Assembly: GCF_027580225.2 (NCBI RefSeq)
Contig: NC_073352.2
Location: 37,077,501-37,141,500 of the forward strand
DNA from: Misgurnus anguillicaudatus
Lineage: Eukaryota; Chordata; Actinopteri; Cypriniformes; Cobitidae
Length of the DNA: 64,000 nt
Direction: 5' to 3'
Shown here piece by piece: positions 1 to 10,010 of the stretch. Position numbers and translations under genes: made by a program. The stretch's first letter is position 1. The number at the start of each line of letters is the position of its first letter. Below the pieces are notes generated by a model. That model saw nothing but the letters and a program-made list of their open reading frames with translations. It searched no databases and was not told the origin of the DNA.

Positions 1-1775
1 CTTCTCCGGATTTTCCCACGGCCGCTGCTCGGGCGCCTTAAGTCCGAGGACGTCGCCCTCGGGGTCGGTCGCTCTACCCGAGGGGACCTTTCGAACGAGC
101 CCGCCCTCGACCCTCCGACCCTTTCCGCGGCCGAGATACGGCGGATCGAAAAAAAAAAAAACGCTGGTCCGGAGTTCGCGCGCCCGTAGCGTCCGCTGCG
201 TTCGTCCGCCGGAGGCGCGGCCGGTCTCGTTCGAAAGGTCTTTCCCGGGGCTTTCCGGCGACGCCGGCCCCGAGTCCGTGCGATCCCGTGGACCGGAGAT
301 ACTTTCGGTCGAATATCCGAATTTCGTTACCGCGCCGCTCCGGCGCCTCGGGCCCGGGGCCTTCGACCTTCGGGTCGATTGGTCCGCCGGATGGGCCCTT
401 TCGAACGAGCCCACCCACGAGTATCTGGCCCTTTCCGCGGCGGAGATACGGGGGGCCTTCTCCGTATTTTCCCACGGCCGCTGCTCGGGCGCCTTAAGTC
501 CGAGGACGTCGCCCTCGGTGTCGGTCGCTCTACCCGAGGGGACCTTTCGAACGAGCCCGCCCTCGACCCTCCGACCCTTTCCGCGGCCGAGATACGGCGG
601 ATCGAAAAAAAAAAACGCTGGTCCGGAGTTCGCGCGCCCGTAGCGTCCGCTGCGTTCGTCCGCCGGAGGCGCGGCCGGTCTCGTTCGAAAGGTCTTTCCC
701 GGGGCTTTCCGGCGACGCCGGCCCCGAGTCCGTGCGACCCCGTGGACCGGAGATACTTCCGGTAGAATATCCGAATTTCGTTACCGCGCCGCTCCGGCGC
801 CTCGGGTCCGGGGCCTTCGACCTTCGGGTCGATTGGTCCGCCGGAGGGGCCCTTTCGAACGAGCCCACCCGCGAGTATCTGGACTTTTCCGCGGCGGAGA
901 TACGGGGGGCCGTCTCCGGATTTTCCCACGGCCGCTGCTCGGGCGCCTTAAGTCCGAGGACGTCGCCCTCGGGGTCGGTCGCTCTACCCGAGGGGACCTT
1001 TCGAACGAGCCCGCCCTCGACCCTCCGACCCTTTCCGCGGCCGAGATACGGCGGATCGAAAAAAAAAAACGCTGGTCCGGAGTTCGCGCGCCCGTAGCGT
1101 CCGCTGCGTTCGTCCGCCGGAGGCTCGGCCGGTCTCGTTCGAAAGGTCTTTCCCGGGGCTTTCCGGCGACGCCGGCCCCGAGTCCGTGCGACCCCGTGGA
1201 CCGGAGATACTTCCGGTCGAATATCCGAATTTCGTTACCGCGCCGCTCCGGCGCCTCGGGTCCGGGGCCTTCGACCTTCGGGTCGGTCGGTCCGCCGGAG
1301 GGGCCCTTTCGAACGAGCCCACCCGCGAGTATCTGGCCCTTTCCGCAGCGGAGATACGGGGTGCCGACTCCGGATTTTCCCACGGCCGCTGCTCGGGCGC
1401 CTTAAATCCGAGGACGTCGCCCTCGGGGTCGGTCGCTCTACCCGAGGGGACCTTTCGAACGAGCCCGCCCTCGACCCTCCGACCCTTTCCGCGGCCGAGA
1501 TACGGCGGTTCGAAAAAAAAAAAAACGCTCGTCAGGAGTTTGCTCGCCCATAGCGTCCGCTGCGTTCGTCCGCCGGAGGCGTGACTGGTCTCGTTCGAAA
1601 GGTCTTTCCCGGGGCTTTCTGGCGACGCCGGCCCCGAGTCCGTGCGACCCCGTGGACCGGAGATACTTCCGGTCGAATATCCGAATTTCGTTACCGCGCC
1701 GCTCCGGCGCCTCGGGTCCGGGGCCTTCGAACTTCGGGTCGATTGGTCCGCCGGAGGGGCCCTTTCGAACGAGCT
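1..1775 (+). repeat. A-monomer run 0 (cut by window start)
   Basis: Four A-tracts (about 149, 605, 1059, 1513) mark ~454 bp monomers. The run enters the window in mid-monomer, so the array extends leftwards. The last complete monomer has the TTAAATCCGAG variant near 1403, and the run is truncated at GAGCTACGG where block B1 begins. Confidence 0.93.
296..749 (+). repeat. Reference A monomer (454 bp, three ~150 bp subunits)
   Basis: The motif GAGATAC occurs at 296, 443 and 589 and again at 750, giving steps of 147, 146 and 161 bp that sum to 454. Each subunit carries related text: a 'ctcgg-cgcct' start, a 'cggtc-gtc(c)g' segment, a 'ccctttcgaacgagccc' or 'tcgttcgaaaggtctttccc' segment, and then GAGATAC. 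The A-tract follows the third GAGATACGGCGG. The monomer is therefore a diverged trimer. Confidence 0.8.
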
Positions 1776-2662
1776 ACGGACTTCCACTGCTGCACCTTTA
1801 AACGGCCGTAGCTCGGGCGCCTTAAGACCGAGACCTTAGCCCTTTGGGTCCCTCATCCTCCAGGAGGGGCCCTTTCCAACGACCCCACCCACGTCTCCAT
1901 ACCCCCTTCCCCGGCCGAGATACGACCCCGGGAACATCGCCCCGTCAACCCGACCACCGTGCACCCGAGGCCGGCTTTGGACCCCGCGACGGACACCCTG
2001 GAGCTCGTACCCGGCGCACCGTTTGGTCCCTGCCATCCCACTCTTAAGCACTCCCCCACCGGACTAAGCCCCATCCTCCCGGCCCTTCTGGAGAACCAAA
2101 CAGTTGGTCAACCCCAAAATTTCTCCAACCGTTGGTCAACCCGAAAGATTTTCCAGCAGTTGGTCAACCTCAATCGACTTAGGTTTTGGAGTGTTCGCGT
2201 TTCCAGCAGTTGGTCAACCTCAATCGACTTAGGTTTTGGAGCGTTCGCGTTTCCAGCAGTTGGTCAACCTCAATCGACTTAGGCTCTGGAGCTTTCGCCT
2301 CTCCAGCAGTTGGTCAACCCCAACGACTTAGGCTCTTGAGCTTTCACTTCTCCAGCAGTTGGTCAACCCCATCGACTTAGGTTCTGGGGCGTTCGCTTCT
2401 CCTGCCATAGACTTAGGTTCTAGAGCTTTCGCCTCTCCGACAGTTGGTCAACCCCAATCGACTTAGGCTCTGGAGCTTTCACTTCTCCAGCAGTTGGTCA
2501 ACCCCATCGACTTAGGTTCTGGAGCTTTCGCCTCTCCGACAGTTGGTCAACCCCGATCGACTTAGCTATATATCTGATGGCACCTGTTCGCCCTACCGTC
2601 CCCCGCGAAGGGGGAACCCGCCGGGTCCGCGGCCGGGAGGGTGCGCCTCGGTCGGCCTGGGG
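1776..2662 (+). repeat. Spacer block B1 with 50-bp minisatellite
   Basis: Starts at ACGGACTTCCACTGCTGC. The first ~150 bp are a diverged A subunit. Unique GC-rich sequence follows to 2100, then the minisatellite (2101-2565; core GTTGGTCAACC plus ATCGACTTAGG), then TATATATCTGATGGCACC and a short GC-rich lead back into A at GGGGACCGG. This is one of the four copies with TATATATCTGATGG rather than TATATACCTGATGG. Confidence 0.92.
2566..2590 (+). promoter_or_regulatory. Candidate TATATA promoter-like element at end of block B (representative of 15)
   Basis: Directly after the minisatellite every B block carries CTATATA(C/T)CTGATGGCACC, the only AT-rich hexamer of this kind in the GC-rich array. 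The layout (tandem enhancer-like repeats, then TATAT followed within a few bases by TGANGGCAC) recalls vertebrate RNA polymerase I spacer promoters, but this is an analogy only. Equivalent sites start near 4941, 7653, 9914, 13716, 16090, 19825, 22201, 25936, 28310, 31023, 35610, 37417, 40629 and 47093. Confidence 0.25.
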
Positions 2663-4150
2663 GACCGGAGATACTTCCGGTCGAAAATCCGAATTTCGTT
2701 ACAGCGCCGCTCCGGCGCCTCGGGCCCGGGTCCTTCGACCTTCGGGTCGGTCGGTCCGCCGGAGGGGCCCTTTCGAACGAGCCCACCCGCGAGTATCTGG
2801 CCCTTTCCGCAGCGGAGATACGGGGGGCCGTCTCCGGATTTTCCCACGGCCGCTGCTCGGGCGCCTTAAGTCCCAGGACGTCGCCCTCGGGGTCGGTCGC
2901 TCTACCCGAGGGGACCTTTAGAACGAGCCCGCCCTCGACCCTCCGACCCTTTCCGCGGCCGAGATACGGCGGTATGAAAAAAAAAAAAACGCTCGTCCGG
3001 AGTTTGCTCGCCCGTCTCGTCCGCTGCGTTCGTCCGGCGGAGGCGTGACCGGTCTCGTTCGAAAGGTCTTTCCCGGGGCTTTCCGGCGACGCCGGCCCCG
3101 AGTCCGTGCGATCCCGTGGACCGGAGATACTTCCGGTCGAATATCCGAATTTCGTTACCGCGCCGCTCCGGCGCCTCGGGCCCGGGGCCTTCGACCTTCG
3201 GGTCGATTGGTCCGCCGGATGGGCCCTTTCGAACGAGCCCACCCACGAGTATCTGGCCCTTTCCGCGGCGGAGATACGGGGGGCCTTCTCCGGATTTTCC
3301 CACGGCCGCTGCTCGGGCGCCTTAAGTCCGAGGACGTCGCCCTCGGGGTCGGTCGCTCTACCCGAGGGGACCTTTCGAACGAGCCCGCCCTCGACCCTCC
3401 GACCCTTTCCGCGGCCGAGATACGGCGGATCGAAAAAAAAAAAACGCTGGTCCGGAGTTCGCGCGCCCGTAGCGTCCGCTGCGTTCGTCCGCCGGAGGCG
3501 CGGCCGGTCTCGTTCGAAAGGTCTTTCCCGGGGCTTTCCGGCGACGCCGGCCCCGAGTCCGTGCGACCCCGTGGACCGGAGATACTTCCGGTCGAATATC
3601 CGAATTTCGTTACCGCGCCGCTCCGGCGCCTCGGGTCCGGGGCCTTCGACCTTCGGGTCGGTCGGTCCGCCGGAGGGGCCCTTTCGAACGAGCCCACCCG
3701 CGAGTATCTGGCCCTTTCCGCAGCGGAGATACGGGGTGCCGACTCCGGATTTTCCCACGGCCGCTGCTCGGGCGCCTTAAATCCGAGGACGTCGCCCTCG
3801 GGGTCGGTCGCTCTACCCGAGGGGACCTTTCGAACGAGCCCGCCCTCGACCCTCCGACCCTTTCCGCGGCCGAGATACGGCGGTTCGAAAAAAAAAAAAA
3901 CGCTCGTCAGGAGTTTGCTCGCCCATAGCGTCCGCTGCGTTCGTCCGCCGGAGGCGTGACTGGTCTCGTTCGAAAGGTCTTTCCCGGGGCTTTCTGGCGA
4001 CGCCGGCCCCGAGTCCGTGCGACCCCGTGGACCGGAGATACTTCCGGTCGAATATCCGAATTTCGTTACCGCGCCGCTCCGGCGCCTCGGGTCCGGGGCC
4101 TTCGAACTTCGGGTCGATTGGTCCGCCGGAGGGGCCCTTTCGAACGAGCT
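2663..4150 (+). repeat. A-monomer run 1
   Basis: Three A-tracts (about 2977, 3433, 3887), 1488 bp. The first tract follows GGTATG rather than GGATCG or GGTTCG. The run has nearly the same length and the same sequence variants as runs 5, 7 and 9, so all four share a recent common ancestor. Confidence 0.92.
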
Positions 4151-5037
4151 ACGGACTTCCACTGCTGCACCTTTAAACGGCCGTAGCTCGGGCGCCTTAA
4201 GACCGAGACCTTAGCCCTTTGGGTCCCTCATCCTCCAGGAGGGGCCCTTTCCAACGACCCCACCCACGTCTCCGTACCCCCTTCCCCGGCCGAGATACGA
4301 CCCCGGGAACATCGCCCCGTCAACCCGACCACCGTGCACCCGAGGCCGGCTTTGGACCCCGCGACGGACACCCTGGAGCTCGTACCCGGCGCACCGTTTG
4401 GTCCCTGCCATCCCACTCTTAAGCACTCCCCCACCGGACTAAGCCCCATCCTCCCGGCCCTTCTGGAGAACCAAACAGTTGGTCAACCCCAAAATTTCTC
4501 CAACCGTTGGTCAACCCGAAAGATTTTCCAGCAGTTGGTCAACCTCAATCGACTTAGGTTTTGGAGTGTTCGCGTTTCCAGCAGTTGGTCAACCTCAATC
4601 GACTTAGGTTTTGGAGCGTTCGCGTTTCCAGCAGTTGGTCAACCTCAATCGACTTAGGCTCTGGAGCTTTCGCCTCTCCAGCAGTTGGTCAACCCCAACG
4701 ACTTAGGCTCTTGAGCTTTCAGTTCTCCAGCAGTTGGTCAACCCCATCGACTTAGGTTCTGGGGCGTTCGCTTCTCCTGCCATAGACTTAGGTTCTAGAG
4801 CTTTCGCCTCTCCGACAGTTGGTCAACCCCAATCGACTTAGGCTCTGGAGCTTTCACTTCTCCAGCAGTTGGTCAACCCCATCGACTTAGGTTCTGGAGC
4901 TTTCGCCTCTCCGACAGTTGGTCAACCCCGATCGACTTAGCTATATACCTGATGGCACCTGTTCGCCCTACCGTCCCCCGCGAAGGGGGAACCCGCCGGG
5001 ACCGCGGCCGGGAGGGTGCGCCTCGGTCGGCCCGGGG
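4151..5037 (+). repeat. Spacer block B2
   Basis: Same organisation as B1; minisatellite 4476-4940. It carries the TTTCAGTTCTCC variant near 4717, shared with B6, B8 and B10, and the GGGACCGCGG variant after the TATATACC segment. Confidence 0.92.
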
Positions 5038-6862
5038 GACCGGAGATACTTCCGGTCGAAAATCCGAATTTCGTTACAGCGCCGCTCCGGCGCCTCGGGC
5101 CCGGGTCCTTCGACCTTCGGGTCGGTCGGTCCGCCGGAGGGGCCCTTTCGAACGAGCCCACCCGCGAGTATCTGGCCCTTTCCGCGGCGGAGATACGGGG
5201 GGCCGTCTCCGGATTTTCCCACGGCCGCTGCTCGGGCGCCTTAAGTCCGAGGACGTCGCCCTCGGGGTCGGTCGCTCTACCCGAGGGGACCTTTCGAACG
5301 AGCCCGCCCTCGACCCTCCGACCCTTTCCGCGGCCGAGATACGGCGGATCGAAAAAAAAAAACGCTGGTCCGGAGTTCGCGCGCCCGTAGCGTCCGCTGC
5401 GTTCGTCCGCCGGAGGCGCGGCCGGTCTCGTTCGAAAGGTCTTTCCCGGGGCTTTCCGGCGACGCCGGCCCCGAGTCCGTGCGACCCCGTGGACCGGAGA
5501 TACTTCCGGTCGAATATCCGAAATTCGTTACGGCGCCGCTCCGGCGCCTCGGGTCCTGGGCCTTCGACCTTCGGGTCGGTCGGTCCGCCGGAGGGGCCCT
5601 TTCGAACGAGCCCACCCGCGAGTATCTGGCCCTTTCCGCAGCGGAGATACGGGGTGCCGACTCCGGATTTTCCCACGGCCGCTGCTCGGGCGCCTTAAGT
5701 CCGAGGACGTCGCCCTCGGGGTCGGTCGCTCTACCCGAGGGGACCTTTCGAACGAGCCCGCCCTCGACCCTCCGACCCTTTCCGCGGCCGAGAAACGGCG
5801 GTTCGAAAAAAAAAAACGCTCGTCCGGAGTTTGCTCGCCCGTAGCGTCCGCTGCGTTCGTCCGCCGGAGACGTGACTGGTCTCGTTCGAAAGGTCTTTCC
5901 CGGGGCTTTCCGGCGACGCCGGCCCCGAGTCCGTGCGACCCCGTGGACCGGAGATACTTCCGGTCGAATATCCGAATTTCGTTACCGCGCCGCTCCGGCG
6001 CCTCGGGTCCGGGGCCTTCGAACTTCGGGTCGATTGGTCCGCCGGAGGGGCCCTTTCGAACGAGCCCACCCGCGAGTATCTGGCCCTTTCCGCGGCGGAG
6101 ATACGGGGGGCCGTCACCGGATTTTCCCACGGCCGCTGCTCGGGCGCCTTAAGTCCGAGGACGTCGCCCTCGGGGTCGGTCGCTCTACCCGAGGGGACCT
6201 TTCGAACGAGCCCGCCCTCGACCCTCCGACCCTTTCCGCGGCCGAGATACGGCGGATCGAAAAAAAAAACGCTGGTCCGGAGTTCGCGCGCCCGTAGCGT
6301 CCGCTGCGTTAGTCCGCAGGAGGCGCGGCCGGTCTCGTTCGAAAGGTCTTTCCCGGGGCTTTTCGGCGACGCCGGCCCCGAGTCCGTGCGACCCCGGGGA
6401 CCGGAGATACTTCCGGTCGAATATCCGAATTTCGTTACCGCGCCGCTCCGGCCCCTCGGGTCCGGGGCCTTCGACCTTCGGGTCGATTGGTCCGCCGGAG
6501 GGGCCCTTTCGAACGAGCCCACCCGCGAGTATCTGGCCTTTTCCGTGGCGGAGATACGGGGGGCCGTCTCCGGATTTTCCCACGGCCGCTGCTCGGGCGC
6601 CTTAAGTCCGAGGACGTCGCCCTCGGGGTCGGTCGCTCTACCCGAGGAGACCTTTCGAACGAGCCCGCCCTCGACCCTCCGACCCTTTTCGCGGCCGAGA
6701 TACGGCGGTTCGAAAAAAAAAAACGCTCGTCCGTAGTTCGCGCGCCCGTAGCGTCCGCTGCGTTCGTCCGCCGGAGGCGCGGCCGGTCTCGTTCGAAAGG
6801 TCTCTCTCGGGGCTTTCCGGGGACGCCAGCCTCGGGTCCGTGCGACCCCGGGGGCCGGAGAT
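5038..6862 (+). repeat. A-monomer run 2
   Basis: Four A-tracts (about 5352, 5806, 6259, 6713). The run matches the first part of runs 6, 8 and 10. A monomer with GCCCCTCGGG near 6451 and GGCCTTTTCCGTGG near 6535 is shared only with run 10 in full. It ends GGGGGCCGGAGATACGG, the second junction type into block B. Confidence 0.92.
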
Positions 6863-7749
6863 ACGGACTTCCACTGCTGCACCTTTAAACGGCCGTAGCT
6901 CGGGCGCCTTAAGACCGAGACCTTAGCCCTTTGGGTCCCTCATCCTCCAGGAGGGGCCCTTTCCAACGACCCCACCCACGTCTCCGTACCCCCTTCCCCG
7001 GCCGAGATACGACCCCGGGAACATCGCCCCGTCAACCCGACCACCGTGCACCCGAGGCCGGCTTTGGACCCCGCGACGGACACCCTGGAGCTCGTACCCG
7101 GCGCACCGTTTGGTCCCTGCCATCCCACTCTTAAGCACTCCCCCACCGGACTAAGCCCCATCCTCCCGGCCCTTCTGGAGAACCAAACAGTTGGTCAACC
7201 CCAAAATTTCTCCAACCGTTGGTCAACCCGAAAGATTTTCCAGCAGTTGGTCAACCTCAATCGACTTAGGTTTTGGAGTGTTCGCGTTTCCAGCAGTTGG
7301 TCAACCTCAATCGACTTAGGTTTTGGAGCGTTCGCGTTTCCAGCAGTTGGTCAACCTCAATCGACTTAGGCTCTGGAGCTTTCGCCTCTCCAGCAGTTGG
7401 TCAACCCCAACGACTTAGGCTCTTGAGCTTTCACTTCTCCAGCAGTTGGTCAACCCCATCGACTTAGGTTCTGGGGCGTTCGCTTCTCCTGCCATAGACT
7501 TAGGTTCTAGAGCTTTCGCCTCTCCGACAGTTGGTCAACCCCAATCGACTTAGGCTCTGGAGCTTTCACTTCTCCAGCAGTTGGTCAACCCCATCGACTT
7601 AGGTTCTGGAGCTTTCGCCTCTCCGACAGTTGGTCAACCCCGATCGACTTAGCTATATACCTGATGGCACCTGTTCGCCCTACCGTCCCCCGCGAAGGGG
7701 GAACCCGCCGGGTCCGCGGCCGGGAGGGTGCGCCTCGGTCGGCCTGGGG
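6863..7749 (+). repeat. Spacer block B3
   Basis: Same organisation; minisatellite 7188-7652. It joins the preceding A run through GAGATACGG rather than GAGCTACGG. Confidence 0.92.
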
Positions 7750-9123
7750 GACCGGAGATACTTCCGGTCGAAAATCCGAATTTCGTTACAGCGCCGCTCC
7801 GGCGCCTCGGGCCCGGGGCCTTCGACCTTCGGGTCGATTGGTCCGCCGGATGGGCCCTTTCGAACGAGCCCACCCACGAGTATCTGGCCCTTTCCGCGGC
7901 GGAGATACGGGGGGCCTTCTCCGGATTTTCCCACGGCCGCTGCTCGGGCGCCTTAAGTCCGAGGACGTCGCCCTCGGGGTCGGTCGCTCTACCCGAGGGG
8001 ACCTTTCGAACGAGCCCGCCCTCGACCCTCCGACCCTTTCCGCGGCCGAGATACGGCGGATCGAAAAAAAAAAAACGCTGGTCCGGAGTTCGCGCGCCCG
8101 TAGCGTCCGCTGCGTTCGTCCGCCGGAGGCGCGGCCGGTCTCGTTCGAAAGGTCTTTCCCGGGGCTTTCCGGCGACGCGGGCCCGAGTCCGTGCGACCCC
8201 GTGGACCGGAGATACTTCCGGTCGAATATCCGAATTTCGTTACCGCGCCGCTCCGGCGCCTCGGGTCCGGGGCCTTCGACCTTCGGGTCGGTCGGTCCGC
8301 CGGAGGGGCCCTTTCGAACGAGCCCACCCGCGAGTATCTGGCCCTTTCCGCAGCGGAGATACGGGGTGCCGACTCCGGATTTTCCCACGGCCGCTGCTCG
8401 GGCGCCTTAAATCCGAGGACGTCGCCCTCGGGGTCGGTCGCTCTACCCGAGGGGACCTTTCGAACGAGCCCGCCCTCGACCCTCCGACCCTTTCCGCGGC
8501 CGAGATACGGCGGTTCGAAAAAAAAAAAAACGCTCGTCCGGAGTTTGCTCGCCCGTAGCGTCCGCTGCGTTCGTCCGCCGGAGGCGTGACTGGTCTCGTT
8601 CGAAAGGTCTTTCCCGGGGCTTTCTGGCGACGCCGGCCCCGAGTCCGTGCGACCCCGTGGACCGGAGATACTTCTGGTCGAATATCCGAATTTCGTTACC
8701 GCGCCGCTCCGGCGCCTCGGGTCCGGGGCCTTCGAACTTCGGGTCGATTGGTCCGCCGGAGGGGCCCTTTCGAACGAGCCCACCCGCGAGTATCTGGCCC
8801 TTTCCGCAGCGGAGATACGGGGGGCCGTCACCGGATTTTCCAACACCCGCTGCTCGGGCGCCTTAAGTCCGAGGACGTCGCCCTCGGGGTCGGTCGCTCT
8901 ACCCGAGGGGACCTTTCGAACGAGCCCGCCCTCGACCCTCCGACCCTTTCCGCGGCCGAGATACGGCGGTTCGAAAAAAAAAAACGCTTGTCCGTAGTTC
9001 GCGCGCCCGTAGCGTCCGCTGCGTTCGTCCGCCGGAGGCGCGGCCGGTCTCGTTCGAAAGGTCTCTCTCGGGGCTTTCCGGGGACGCCAGCCTCGGGTCC
9101 GTGCGACCCCGGGGGCCGGAGAT
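7750..9123 (+). repeat. A-monomer run 3
   Basis: Three A-tracts (about 8064, 8518, 8974). The first A subunit after B3 is of the GGGCCCGGGGCC type, like a run-1 internal monomer, which suggests recombination at the B/A border. A monomer with TTTTCCAACACCCGCTG near 8836 recurs in run 11 (about 32207). Confidence 0.92.
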
Positions 9124-10010
9124 ACGGACTTCCACTGCTGCACCTTTAAACGGCCGTAGCTCGGGCGCCTTAAGACCGAGACCTTAGCCCTTTGGGTCCC
9201 TCATCCTCCAGGAGGGGCTCTTTCCAACGACCCCACCCACGTCTCCGTACCCCCTTCCCCGGCCGAGATACGACCCCGGGAACATCGCCCCGTCAACCCG
9301 ACCACCGTGCACCCGAGGCCGGCTTTGGACCCCGCGACGGACACCCTGGAGCTCGTACCCGGCGCACCGTTTGGTCCCTGCCATCCCACTCTTAAGCACT
9401 CCCTCACCGGACTAAGCCCCATCCTCCCGGCCCTTCTGGAGAACCAAACAGTTGGTCAACCCCAAAATTTCTCCAACCGTTGGTCAACCCGAAAGATTTT
9501 CCAGCAGTTGGTCAACCTCAATCGACTTAGGTTTTGGAGTGTTCGCGTTTCCAGCAGTTGGTCAACCTCAATCGACTTAGGTTTTGGAGCGTTCGCGTTT
9601 CCAGCAGTTGGTCAACCTCAATCGACTTAGGCTCTGGAGCTTTCGCCTCTCCAGCAGTTGGTCAACCCCAACGACTTAGGCTCTTGAGCTTTCACTTCTC
9701 CAGCAGTTGGTCAACCCCATCGACTTAGGTTCTGGGGCGTTCGCTTCTCCTGCCATAGACTTAGGTTCTAGAGCTTTCGCCTCTCCGACAGTTGGTCAAC
9801 CCCAATCGACTTAGGCTCTGGAGCTTTCACTTCTCCAGCAGTTGGTCAACCCCATCGACTTAGGTTCTGGAGCTTTCGCCTCTCTGACAGTTGGTCAACC
9901 CCGATCGACTTAGCTATATACCTGATGGCACCTGTTCGCCCTACCGTCCCCCGCGAAGGGGGAACAGGCCGGGTCAGCGGCCGGGAGGGTGCGCCTCGGT
10001 CGGCCCGGGG
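9124..10010 (+). repeat. Spacer block B4
   Basis: Same organisation; minisatellite 9449-9913. Private changes include GGAACAGGCCGGGTCAGCGG after the TATATACC segment and a CTCTCTGACAG variant near 9881. Confidence 0.92.

Noticed and set aside
1500..1512. GGTTCGAA before some A-tracts as a tRNA B box
   Set aside because: The context lacks an A box, cloverleaf or CCA-proximal stem, and other monomers have GGATCG or GGTATG at the same place.
2101..2565. Regular short repeats that might suggest a CRISPR array
   Set aside because: The repeat is contiguous and the 'spacers' repeat too. No cas gene is present and the setting is a vertebrate genome.
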